A DNA stretch of 64,000 bases from Acinetobacter larvae (GCF_001704115.1 NZ_CP016895.1:868001-932000), one strand, 5' to 3'; counted from the stretch's first letter, positions 9,507-16,724 are shown. The notes: generated from the letters alone by a model not told the origin. Made by a program: numbers and translations.

Positions 9507-9999
9507 ATACACTGTAACTGCTCTGACGGTCATTAGCGCGATTGGCGTCGCATTCACAACGAGCTACGAAGGTACGGTATTAAAGCCTTATTACGATAGT
9601 GGCAAGGTCGCAACAATTGGCACCGGAACAACGATTTACCCGAACGGCCAGCGCGTCAAAATCACTGACCCACCTATTACCAAAAAACAAGCTGCTGAAT
9701 ATCTCCAATTCCACATGAATAAAGATGCTCAGCGATTTAACAAAACGCTGCAGGGAGTGAAGTTATCTCAAGATGAATACGATCTTTATATGGATTTCAC
9801 TTATCAGTTTGGTACTGGCGCGTGGCAACAATCTTCAATGCTCCGAAATCTAAAAGCAGAGCAGTACGTGCAAGCTTGTAAGTCTTTACTGAAATGGCGC
9901 TATGTTGCGAAAAAAGATTGCAGTATCCGATCCAATAACTGCTATGGCGTTTGGACTCGCCAGCAAGCGCGTTACAACAAATGCTTGGAGGCACAATGA
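9493..9999 (+). CDS. Endolysin, GH24 lysozyme with SAR N-terminus
   Basis: A 168-residue muramidase that cleaves the glycan backbone of peptidoglycan. The glycoside hydrolase 24 triad is visible with the exact family spacing: Glu26 (SYEG), Asp35 (YYDSGK) and Thr41 (TIGTG). Residues 6-23 are a weakly hydrophobic segment rich in Ala, Thr, Val and Gly (TVTALTVISAIGVAFTT), typical of a signal-arrest-release domain: the enzyme is exported by the host Sec system, held at the membrane inactive, and released when the holin collapses the membrane potential. The gene overlaps holin upstream and Rz downstream (ATGA). Confidence 0.88.
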   Translation: MSKTKYTVTALTVISAIGVAFTTSYEGTVLKPYYDSGKVATIGTGTTIYPNGQRVKITDPPITKKQAAEYLQFHMNKDAQRFNKTLQGVKLSQDEYDLYMDFTYQFGTGAWQQSSMLRNLKAEQYVQACKSLLKWRYVAKKDCSIRSNNCYGVWTRQQARYNKCLEAQ

Positions 10000-10511
10000 T
10001 AGATGTATTTTTAGCTAAATTTTATAAGTATGTGATTGCTGTATTGCTTGCAGTACTGCTGGTGCTATTTATCGGATCGCTGATTCAGCGCATTCAAATT
10101 AATTCACTAAAAACAGACTTAGCCAAGGCTGAGCAATCGAAAACTGACGCTGTGGCCAAAGCAGTTAAACCTTATGAGCAAGCCATTGCCAAAGCACGAT
10201 CCGAAGCTATGACCAAAGAAAAAACATACCAGGATAATTTATTAAAGGCAGAACAAAATGCTATTGAAAAAATCAAAACTGCAAACAATGATGCTAGTCG
10301 CGCTGATGCTGCAGCTAGTAGCTTGTCAAAGCAACTCGCCGAAGCCAAGCGGAATTTGTCCAACGCCCCCAGAGAAACCATTGTTGAGTACATCGAAGTC
10401 AGCTCAGACATATTCGAGCAGTGCGTCAGTGAATATCGAGCAATGGCAAAAGCAGCTGATGCAGAGCGAATTGATAAAGAAAAATTGATAGAAGCTTGGC
10501 CCTCTAATTAA
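9996..10511 (+). CDS. Rz-like spanin, inner membrane subunit
   Basis: A 171-residue type II membrane protein with a TM segment at about residues 8-30 (YVIAVLLAVLLVLFIGSLI) followed by a long periplasmic coiled coil rich in Lys, Glu and Ala. Together with the lipoprotein encoded inside it, it spans the periplasm and fuses inner and outer membranes at the last step of lysis. I chose the ATG at 9996 because it overlaps the endolysin stop (ATGA) and has GGAGG at 9987-9991; an in-frame start at 9951 would lie well inside the endolysin gene without a site. Confidence 0.82.
   Translation: MIDVFLAKFYKYVIAVLLAVLLVLFIGSLIQRIQINSLKTDLAKAEQSKTDAVAKAVKPYEQAIAKARSEAMTKEKTYQDNLLKAEQNAIEKIKTANNDASRADAAASSLSKQLAEAKRNLSNAPRETIVEYIEVSSDIFEQCVSEYRAMAKAADAERIDKEKLIEAWPSN
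10258..10488 (+). CDS. Rz1 spanin lipoprotein, nested in Rz in another frame
   Basis: A 76-residue reading frame lying wholly within the Rz gene, one frame over. It has a signal peptide ending in the lipobox LVAC (Cys23) and a mature part beginning QSNSPKPSG with several prolines (CPTPPEKP), which is the hallmark of Rz1 outer-membrane spanin subunits. Nested Rz/Rz1 pairs are well known from lambda-like phages. The ribosome binding site is weak (AAGGCA). The match of lipobox, proline content and position makes this a real gene and not a chance frame. Confidence 0.82.
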   Translation: MLLKKSKLQTMMLVALMLQLVACQSNSPKPSGICPTPPEKPLLSTSKSAQTYSSSASVNIEQWQKQLMQSELIKKN

Positions 10512-10517
10512 GAGGGT
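10501..10517 (+). terminator. Short hairpin at end of lysis operon
   Basis: CCCTCT and AGAGGG flank a 5-nt AT loop and overlap the Rz stop codon; TTGTTAGTTT follows. It is a short stem with a poor T tract, so a weak terminator at best. Confidence 0.4.
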
Positions 10518-10543
10518 TGTTAGTTTGCGAATCTTGTGTCATG

Positions 10544-10591
10544 GGTTAGATGCGCTGTTTGGGAACGCTTGGTGTTTTGGGTTAGATGCGC
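10544..10591. repeat. Two 13-bp direct repeats beside the integrase gene
   Basis: GGGTTAGATGCGC occurs at 10544-10556 and at 10579-10591, in the noncoding gap between Rz and the end of the integrase gene. Spacing and place suit integrase arm-type or regulator binding sites, but this is inference. Confidence 0.6.
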
Positions 10592-10617
10592 AAATAGACA
10601 TTTTAAAATTTTGTAGA

Positions 10618-11604
10618 TCAATCAAGTCTATTCGCAATCTCTGATGCTGTTGCATTGTAGTAAATCATCAAGCTACGCAAATCTTTATGGCCAATCATCC
10701 GAGCCAAGTCTAGCACTTCCAATTTGCGCGCTAATCTTGTGCATGCTTCGTGTCGTGAATCATGGAAGTGTAGATCCTCTATTTCACATCGATCGCGTAG
10801 CTTTCTCCACAACGTATCAAAGCTTCCGTGATTAATGTTAAATACATTCTCTTTATCAATATCAGCCATGAACTCTAGGAGCTCTACAGCACGTCTAGAG
10901 AGAGGCACATTTCGTTTGGTACCATTTTTTGTCTCAGTTAGGGTTACATACCTTTCTGCTAAAAAAACTCTATTCCAAGTGAGATTTTGTATTTCACCTG
11001 CACGCATTGCAGTCTCAATAGCCAAAAGAAAAGCAATGATGATCTGCTGTGTGCTGTTTGTTGGTTTTTCATTATCCCAACTTGCTGCCGTACATAATCT
11101 ATAAATTTCATCTTCTGTAATGCGCCTATCTCGATGCGCTGGTGGTGATGGCATCTTTAGATCAGCCATAGGTGACTCTCTGATCCACTTCCACTCTCGG
11201 CGTGCAACCGTAAATAATCCGGATAAGATATTTCCATCCCTACGAACTGTTGCTGGCTTTACTTCTTTTAGTCGCGCATCACGCCAACGCACAAGATCAT
11301 CTGTTGTGACCATGGCAATCGGTTTTGCCACCAGCTTCGGAAACTTGTTCTTAAAAGCGTTTAATCGCTTAAGTTCATTTTCACAAGTTTTCTTTTTGGG
11401 GCTAACTTCAAGCATGTAGCGATCGATCGCTTCTGTAAAAGTGTAGTCTGGCAACTTACCTTCAGCCTGTTCTCGTAATTCAGTCTCTCTTTTCGATGCC
11501 CAAGCCCTAGCTTGCGCTTTTGTATCAAAAGTTGCGCTATCACGAAATCCCTTTATACTAACTTCAGCACGCCATGAGGTACCGCGCTGTCTATACGAAG
11601 CCAT
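10618..11604 (-). CDS. int: Tyrosine recombinase, prophage integrase
   Basis: A 328-residue site-specific recombinase that integrates and excises the prophage. Domains: an N-terminal arm-binding region (MASYRQRGTSWRAEV), a SAM-like core-binding domain, and the catalytic domain with Arg201 (AMRAGEI), a beta-hairpin Lys at about 226, His281-x-x-Arg284 (HDSRH), His306 (GHKD) and nucleophile Tyr315 or 316 (IYYN). All key residues are present, so it should be active. The frame extends 17 codons upstream, but the ATG at 11604 has an AAAGG site and begins at the conserved family start. It is convergent with the lysis operon and marks the right end of the prophage. Confidence 0.9.
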   Translation of the reverse strand: MASYRQRGTSWRAEVSIKGFRDSATFDTKAQARAWASKRETELREQAEGKLPDYTFTEAIDRYMLEVSPKKKTCENELKRLNAFKNKFPKLVAKPIAMVTTDDLVRWRDARLKEVKPATVRRDGNILSGLFTVARREWKWIRESPMADLKMPSPPAHRDRRITEDEIYRLCTAASWDNEKPTNSTQQIIIAFLLAIETAMRAGEIQNLTWNRVFLAERYVTLTETKNGTKRNVPLSRRAVELLEFMADIDKENVFNINHGSFDTLWRKLRDRCEIEDLHFHDSRHEACTRLARKLEVLDLARMIGHKDLRSLMIYYNATASEIANRLD

Positions 11605-11956
11605 GTAAAAACCTTTGCTAATCTTGTGGCGTAAATTTGGCGTAGCGCCATGCAATCAAATAATTAGCAAAAATGATATAACATTAAATTAACTGTGCAA
11701 GCGGAATCTCTTAAAGCATTGCACAGCATAGTAAAATTAGAAAAAATGATAAAACATTAGAAAACATGAAACTAGCAACATTGCCCGCTGAGCGCACCAA
11801 ATTCTATGATTAAAGCTGTAAAAAAGTTGCATAAAGTCACTGATAACAATAGACATAGCGACACCAACTAGCATAAAGTTGATTAAAGTTGTAACGCAAT
11901 GATGCATTACAGGTTGCGTTACAAATAATTTTGTACTCCATGGTGTAACGCAAAAA
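11605..11956. other. Noncoding gap between the two integrase genes
   Basis: No gene seen. It holds the inverted repeat CTGTGCAA / TTGCACAG (11693-11700 and 11719-11726), two near-identical motifs ATGATATAACATTA (11673) and ATGATAAAACATTA (11746), and the TGTAACGCAA repeats listed separately. No tRNA 3' end is present. The prophage attachment site may lie here or on the other side of the integrase gene. Confidence 0.5.
11890..11953. repeat. Three copies of TGTAACGCAA before the integrase stub
   Basis: Copies lie at 11890-11899 (direct), 11914-11923 (inverted) and 11944-11953 (direct). The last ends three bases before the start codon of the P4-type integrase stub. This looks like an operator or arm-site cluster for that integrase; function is inference. 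Confidence 0.65.
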
Positions 11957-12373
11957 ATGCCAAAAAAAGTAATTTCGCTTACAGATAGCAAAATCAAAGC
12001 ATTTCTTCGAGAGATAAAATCTAGCAATCCCAATGGCTTAGATAAAGATATTCGTCTTAGTGATAGGGATGGTTTGAATCTTCTAATCCGCAAAAACGGT
12101 ACTGTAATGTGGCGTTTTGACTATACGCGACCAATCTCTAAAAAAAGAAATACAATGTCTATCGGCATTTATCCCGAAATTAGTTTAGCCAAGGCTCGCG
12201 AATATAAAGATCAATTCCGTGCATTGGTTGCCCAAGGCAAAGACCCGCAGCAAGAAAAGCTAGGTATAGAAGAAAAAGAACGCATCAAGCAGGAAAATAC
12301 TTTTAAAGTTGTTGCTGAGCTTTATAAGAGCAAACAAAAGTTAGCACCGGCAGCGGTGGCTCCGATGTTTTGA
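11957..12373 (+). pseudogene. P4-type integrase, N-terminal remnant cut by IS3 element
   Basis: The 138 residues begin MPKKVISLTDSKIKAF and contain LSDRDGLNLLIRKNG, WRFDYTRP and MSIGIYPEISLAKARE, the arm-binding DUF4102 domain of P4-like integrases. The full family is about 400 residues; the core-binding and catalytic domains are missing. The reading frame runs into the IS3 end, and the first three bases of the IS terminal repeat (TGA, 12371-12373) supply its stop. The start has no strong ribosome binding site and overlaps the edge of the TGTAACGCAA repeats. It is the relic of a second integrated element, distinct from the prophage whose integrase is at 10618. Confidence 0.85.
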
Positions 12374-12412
12374 ACAACTAAAAGTCTTTTTATAAGTGAT
12401 ATTCTGCTTTAG

Positions 12413-13216
12413 TTAAGCTACCTGTTTTTGTTTAGGTAACTGGTCATAGTAAAACTCATTCGGTGTTAATTTGTCTAGACTCGAATGAGGTCGTTTGTGA
12501 TTATAAAAATCAATGTACAGCTTTAATTGGCATCTTGCATCAGCAACATTGCTGTACGCCTTGAGATAAACCTCCTCATATTTAACACTTCGCCATAAGC
12601 GTTCAACCATGACATTATCTATCCAATGGCCTTTGCCATCCATACTGATTTTAATCTCATGTGTTGTAAGAACACTGATAAATGCATCACTGGTGAATTG
12701 ACTCCCTTGATCCGTATTAAATATTTCTGGAGCACCATATTTTTGAATAGCTTCATTTAAAGCCTCAATACAAAAATCTGACTCCATGCTAATCGATACT
12801 CGATGTGCCAACACTTTACGACTGTGCCAGTCTAAAATCGCGCATAAGTACACAAATCCTTTCGCCATTGGGATATAGGTGATGTCGGTTGCCCAGACCT
12901 GATTGCTATGCGTAATTTCAAGCCCCCTAAGTAAATAAGGGTACTTTCGATGAGCCTTATTTGGCTTACTCAAATTAGGCTTGCGATACAGCACACGTAT
13001 CCCCATTTTTTTCATCAGTGTCCGAGTATGACGTCGGCCAATATGATGACCTTCTCCTCGCAATAGATCACGCATCATTCGGCTCCCTGCAAAGGGGTAC
13101 ATGAGATGTAACTCATCAATACGACGCATCAGCTTTAAATCTAAATCGCTTGTTGGTTTAGGGCGGTAGTAATAGCTACCACGAGAGACCTTCAGTAACT
13201 TGGCTTGCCTAGTCAC
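12413..13216 (-). CDS. IS3 transposase OrfB (DDE integrase)
   Basis: The catalytic subunit, 267 residues as a stand-alone frame from GTG at 13216. An HTH_21-type region (YPFAGSRMMRDLL) precedes an rve integrase core with the DDE triad in WATDITYI, NTDQGSQF and MVERLWRSVKYE, ending in the usual HSSLDKLTPNEFYY. It is normally made as an OrfAB fusion by -1 frameshifting: at ATAAAAG near the end of orfA a -1 slip joins ...NHK to KLIDDSQQLSVTRQAK, which reads into this frame without a stop. The gene looks intact, so the element may still move. Confidence 0.92.
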   Translation of the reverse strand: MTRQAKLLKVSRGSYYYRPKPTSDLDLKLMRRIDELHLMYPFAGSRMMRDLLRGEGHHIGRRHTRTLMKKMGIRVLYRKPNLSKPNKAHRKYPYLLRGLEITHSNQVWATDITYIPMAKGFVYLCAILDWHSRKVLAHRVSISMESDFCIEALNEAIQKYGAPEIFNTDQGSQFTSDAFISVLTTHEIKISMDGKGHWIDNVMVERLWRSVKYEEVYLKAYSNVADARCQLKLYIDFYNHKRPHSSLDKLTPNEFYYDQLPKQKQVA

Positions 13217-13239
13217 TGAAAGCTGCTGTGAATCGTCTA

Positions 13240-13545
13240 TTAACTTTTATGGTTGAAGCGGCCCAGTTTCTTCAACACACTTTCTAAAAAATCAATTTCC
13301 AAAGCTTGTTCACCAATTTTAGCATGTAGCTTTTTTAAATCGACTTGCGGCTCTGTGTCCTTTTTAGGGTTTGCAAAGGCTTGTGCTGACGCAGCGATGA
13401 GTTGATTCTTCCAGTCTATAATTTGGTTCTGATGAATATCAAAGTCAGCACTTAGCTCAGCAAGTGTTTTTTCGCCTTTGATTGCAGCAAGTGCTACCTT
13501 TGCTTTAAAGTCATCTGAATGATTTCTTCTTGGTCTACGCGCCAT
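13240..13545 (-). CDS. IS3 OrfA, helix-turn-helix protein
   Basis: A 101-residue DNA-binding protein starting MARRPRRNHSDDFKAK, with a helix-turn-helix of the IS3/IS911 type (LAELSADFDIHQNQIIDWK) and a C-terminal leucine zipper (LHAKIGEQALEIDFLESVL). It binds the IS ends and forms the N-terminal part of the frameshifted transposase. I chose the ATG at 13545 because GGAG stands six bases before it; the upstream ATG at 13557 is the one that contains that site. Confidence 0.9.
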   Translation of the reverse strand: MARRPRRNHSDDFKAKVALAAIKGEKTLAELSADFDIHQNQIIDWKNQLIAASAQAFANPKKDTEPQVDLKKLHAKIGEQALEIDFLESVLKKLGRFNHKS

Positions 13546-13616
13546 GAAATGCTCCATTTTTAGATGTTTCCCACATCGTTTAGGGAGCAGTTTATCACTT
13601 ATACGTGTTGTTCAAA

Positions 13617-14143
13617 TTTCCTGGGCCACTTCTGGCATTTTTTTTTCCATCAGTTTGATTAGTACCTCTATAAACATTATCAATAATTTCCTTATTTGAA
13701 ATTATTAATGGAGCAGATAAAGTTCTAGGTTTATCAGTAATTTCTAATTTCCAACCTAATGTAAAATATGCATCTGTAGGATTATTTTTAGGCTTAGTGT
13801 AAATAATAGTTTGCGATTGAAATCTTGAGATTATGGGATTGATAGAACGAATTAATATTGTTTGCCAATTGGGACCAAGAAGAGTTAATGCCGCATCTGC
13901 TGTTAGCTTATTTCCATAAAATTCAGCATTTGATTTTTTTACTGAAATCTTTAAATTTTCTTGTAAATTAAGATCTTTTGAGTTTTTAAATGAAACAAAA
14001 ATATCAGTTTTACATTCACCACCACCCCGTAAAGACGGTTTACATGCTTTAATTTGGTCGTAAATAATTCCGTTCCAAAGTAAAGAATCTGTATTGTTAA
14101 AAAGCTTGATTATTTGATCTTCTAAATCTTTATATGAAGGCAT
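13617..14143 (-). pseudogene. Restriction-endonuclease-like protein, 3' end lost to IS3 insertion
   Basis: The authentic part is about 176 residues from MPSYKDLEDQ; the last six codons of the open frame (to 13595) are IS sequence. The pattern GGGECKTDIFV (residues 40-50) followed by LKISVKKSNAEFYGNK (64-79) looks like a PD-(D/E)xK nuclease core, with Asp47 and Lys69 or Lys70 as candidate catalytic residues. That arrangement occurs in type II restriction enzymes. No methyltransferase partner is nearby, and it may have been removed with the missing 3' part. Family membership is a motif-level judgement. The DNA is AT-rich compared with the core genes. Confidence 0.5.
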
Positions 14144-14588
14144 ATACCTTACCCTTGTATGAAAATAATAAGTTTAAGGTAATTCACTAGTGATTGTCGA
14201 AAATTGAATTTAACAATTAAATAATGTGAGTTCGACACAAAAAGAGTAGAGAAAAAGCCTTAATGTTTGTAACTTATTGGTTATCAATGTAAAAAACAAA
14301 AAACATAGCTTTCTATCGACTATATTACCGAAGTATTATTACCGAAGTATTCTGTTAAAGTGGATGATTTTTTACAAAATATTTAATGAATCTTTAGATA
14401 AAGCTCTTAGTTATTTTTGATTTTCTAGAGATAGATTTTTAATTTTATTTGATTCTTTGCGCATCTCTTTACATTAAAACTGCACATATTGTTGCGATAA
14501 GATTACATAAACAAATTTTGTTATTACAAGATGCTTTTAAGAATTAATATAAAATCCCATCAATTTTTTAACTTTATATTGACTATTT
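14144..14588. other. AT-rich intergenic gap with a 14-bp tandem duplication
   Basis: No gene seen in 445 bases. It contains a perfect tandem copy of TATTACCGAAGTAT at 14323-14350 and presumably the promoters of the two flanking divergent genes. Base composition is strikingly AT-rich. Confidence 0.5.
14323..14350. repeat. Perfect 2 x 14-bp tandem repeat
   Basis: TATTACCGAAGTAT is repeated head to tail at 14323-14336 and 14337-14350. Confidence 0.85.
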
Positions 14589-15089
14589 ATGGGCTTAAAT
14601 ATTGATTGGGGTGCTATAGCAACACTCTTTGCTGCATTTATTGCTTCGGCTACAGCTTTGTATATTTCAAATCAATGGAATAATCAAAAAGGACGCGAAG
14701 TTGTTGCTGATGAGTCTAAACATGCGATTAAAGACTTACTAGAACTTATAAAGATTGCTTATTTCATCCGAGCGAGTGAGTATAATATATTAGAGTACGA
14801 ATCCAATTTTAATCGTTTTAAAGGATTAGCAGAAACAATCTCATTGAGTATCTTATACTTAGATGACAGTGTGGACATGAAAAATTTAGCGATAAGCTAC
14901 CAACATTTATTTAGTGTTGTCGATAGGATTATCGCTTTAAAAAATAGTGATCATTGGAATGACCAACATCCAGAGTTTCTTGCAGAAATCGATTTGACAG
15001 TTGAACAGCTTAAAACTGAGGCAATGAACGTTATTAATATTTTGGGACCATACTCAGCATATAGAGTCGAGTTTAAGTTTAAGTACTAA
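14589..15089 (+). CDS. Hypothetical membrane-anchored protein
   Basis: A 166-residue protein I do not recognise. Residues 8-26 form one membrane segment (AIATLFAAFIASATALYIS) followed by NQWNNQKGREVVADES and a long helical cytoplasmic region. This layout, a single N-terminal helix and a helical bundle, is common in small accessory and phage-defence-adjacent proteins, but nothing here shows function. It is the last gene before the conserved chromosome, in AT-rich DNA beside the nuclease remnant, and was probably acquired horizontally. Confidence 0.6.
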   Translation: MGLNIDWGAIATLFAAFIASATALYISNQWNNQKGREVVADESKHAIKDLLELIKIAYFIRASEYNILEYESNFNRFKGLAETISLSILYLDDSVDMKNLAISYQHLFSVVDRIIALKNSDHWNDQHPEFLAEIDLTVEQLKTEAMNVINILGPYSAYRVEFKFKY

Positions 15090-15176
15090 TGTCCTATAGC
15101 ATCGTTGCTGACTTTTAGCGGTATTTTTCAAAAGAGTCATTTCTATGGAATAATAATGCGAAGTTCTGTATGATTT

Positions 15177-15220
15177 GCACGCGCCGTGTGGTTGTTATTT
15201 ACATGGTGCGTGCTTTTATT
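15177..15220 (+). terminator. Intrinsic terminator closing the accessory region
   Basis: GCACGCGCCGTG pairs with CATGGTGCGTGC (two G-T pairs) around a 13-nt loop, followed by TTTTATTTTA. Confidence 0.7.
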
Positions 15221-15279
15221 TTATCTACGTCTTTAATCAAATCCATCTACCTAATAGACGATTGGGTCTATGATCATAT

Positions 15280-16671
15280 ATGTCGTTATTGGCTACTTGT
15301 TTTGCTCAGCAACAATTCTGTGTATTGATTGAGCATTTATGTTCACAAAAAAAGCAATTTGCAGTGAGTAGGCATTTCGCTGGCTTTCCTGCAGTAATGA
15401 CTTTGGCCGATCGTGTACAACATGATGATGATCCTGCGCCTTTAAGTTGTAGTACCAATTATCCCGCCGAGGTTGAGAAAGTACTGCATTATTCAGGTAA
15501 GGACCGTGATATTGTTGATTTACAGCAATTTCTGCAAGAAGCTGAGCAAGCAGGACAGCAGAATATTTTATTTTTGACGGGTGATAAGCTAAAACAGCAT
15601 CATTCAGGTCATGAGGGTTATCCACGAACCCGTTATTTAGAATCTGTGAATGCCATAATGGCAGCGAAACAATATGGTGGATTTTATATTGGGGCCGCAG
15701 TAAACCCTTTTAAGTACACTCAGGCAGAGCAAGATGCACAGTATTATAAATTGCATAAGAAAATAAAAGCTGGTGCGGATTTTTTTATTACTCAATTAGG
15801 ATTTGATTTAAGTGCATTAAAAAAGTTACAAATATTTATGCAGCAGAATTACCCCAAACACGCTTTATTGACCTGCATTATGCCATTAACGGCAGCACGG
15901 GCTCATTTTATGCATCGTGAAAAAGTTGCGGGTATTGTGATTAGCTCTTATATATTGGATTTTTTAGCACAAGAAAAAGCCTTAGGTTATTCTGAACGCG
16001 TCTATATGCGTTGTGCTTTACAGATATTGATTTGCAAAGCTTGGGGTTTGGCGGGTGTGCATTTATCGGCTTGTCATACAGCAAAAGAACAGCAGATATT
16101 GGCACATTATTTAGACTGTTATCGCTCTATGCCTTTATCTGAATGTTTGGCATTGTGGTATGCATTATGGCAGATACCGAATGATCGCTTATTGCAGCCC
16201 AAGGTTCCTTGTTATGCGCGCCCAGCATCGTCTACTGAGATTATTCAATATCAAAAATTCAAACTAATTCATAGAGTATTATTTCAAACTAAATTTAGCC
16301 AAGGCATAGGATATTTCATTTTTAAGCGTAAATTTTGGGATCGTACATTGGCGAATAAAATTTTATTAAAAGTTGAACATATGACCAAGCATCATGCTGT
16401 AGGGTGTGAAAGCTGTGGGCAATGTCGTTTAGAAGAGACTTTATATATTTGCCCTGAAACTTGCCCAAAAGGATTGGCCAATGGACCTTGTGGGGGAACT
16501 TATTTAGATCGTTGTGAGTTTGGTGATCGTGAATGCATACATTCGCGTAAAGCGCGTTTGGCTAAAGCTATTCTGGCAGAAGATATATTGAGCGAAAAAA
16601 TAATTGCTACTGTACCGAAAAAAATACGCGGTAGCAGTTCTTGGAAAAACTGGTACCGCATAGAATATTAA
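15280..16671 (+). CDS. Methylenetetrahydrofolate reductase-like protein fused to MetV-like cysteine domain
   Basis: A 463-residue protein. The first about 300 residues resemble the TIM-barrel MTHFR fold (ILFLTGDK, GGFYIGAAVNPF, GADFFITQLGFD, KVAGIVISSYI), the family that reduces methylene-THF to methyl-THF. The last about 100 residues hold eight cysteines (376, 379, 382, 391, 395, 404, 412, 419) in CESCGQC, CPETCPKG and NGPCGGTYLDRCE, the MTHFR_C/MetV-type domain, which in acetogens binds an Fe-S cluster or zinc. It is divergent from classical MetF. The gene is monocistronic, between the accessory region and a convergent TonB receptor gene. The electron donor and the actual substrate cannot be told from sequence. 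The ATG at 15280 has no good ribosome binding site. Confidence 0.75.
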   Translation: MSLLATCFAQQQFCVLIEHLCSQKKQFAVSRHFAGFPAVMTLADRVQHDDDPAPLSCSTNYPAEVEKVLHYSGKDRDIVDLQQFLQEAEQAGQQNILFLTGDKLKQHHSGHEGYPRTRYLESVNAIMAAKQYGGFYIGAAVNPFKYTQAEQDAQYYKLHKKIKAGADFFITQLGFDLSALKKLQIFMQQNYPKHALLTCIMPLTAARAHFMHREKVAGIVISSYILDFLAQEKALGYSERVYMRCALQILICKAWGLAGVHLSACHTAKEQQILAHYLDCYRSMPLSECLALWYALWQIPNDRLLQPKVPCYARPASSTEIIQYQKFKLIHRVLFQTKFSQGIGYFIFKRKFWDRTLANKILLKVEHMTKHHAVGCESCGQCRLEETLYICPETCPKGLANGPCGGTYLDRCEFGDRECIHSRKARLAKAILAEDILSEKIIATVPKKIRGSSSWKNWYRIEY

Positions 16672-16724
16672 ATGATTGCTATGTAAATATTGATCACTGA
16701 ATGATAGATTAAATAGTGATCAAC

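Larger units (their letters stand above)
12369..13616 (-). mobile_element. IS3-family insertion sequence, about 1.25 kb
   Basis: The element has two overlapping-phase genes on the minus strand and terminal inverted repeats. The ends read TTTGAACAAC (12369) and, inverted, GTTGTTCAAA (13607-13616), with a further shared block TATAAGTGATA near each end. Size, gene order and the DDE transposase identify the IS3 family. No matching 3-5 bp target duplication is visible: left flank ...ATGT, right flank TTTC.... The exact end could be two bases shorter on each side (TGAAC...). Confidence 0.9.

Noticed and set aside
10544..10591. Direct repeats as a possible CRISPR fragment
   Set aside because: Only two short copies with a 22-base spacer, no cas genes and no leader; integrase-related sites are more likely.
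11120..11419. 99-codon plus-strand frame opposite integrase
   Set aside because: Antisense to the integrase with Ser/Arg-rich low-complexity sequence.
11605..11956. tRNA or tmRNA 3' end as prophage attachment site
   Set aside because: No TTCGA-type T-loop, CCA end or acceptor stem is visible in the gap.
12360..13625. Target-site duplication for the IS3 element
   Set aside because: I compared 3-5 bases on both sides for both possible end positions and none matched.
16690..16723. Hairpin TTGATCACT/AGTGATCAA between the MTHFR-like and TonB genes as a terminator
   Set aside because: The stem is real but has a 16-nt loop and no T tract on either strand, so it is too weak to call.
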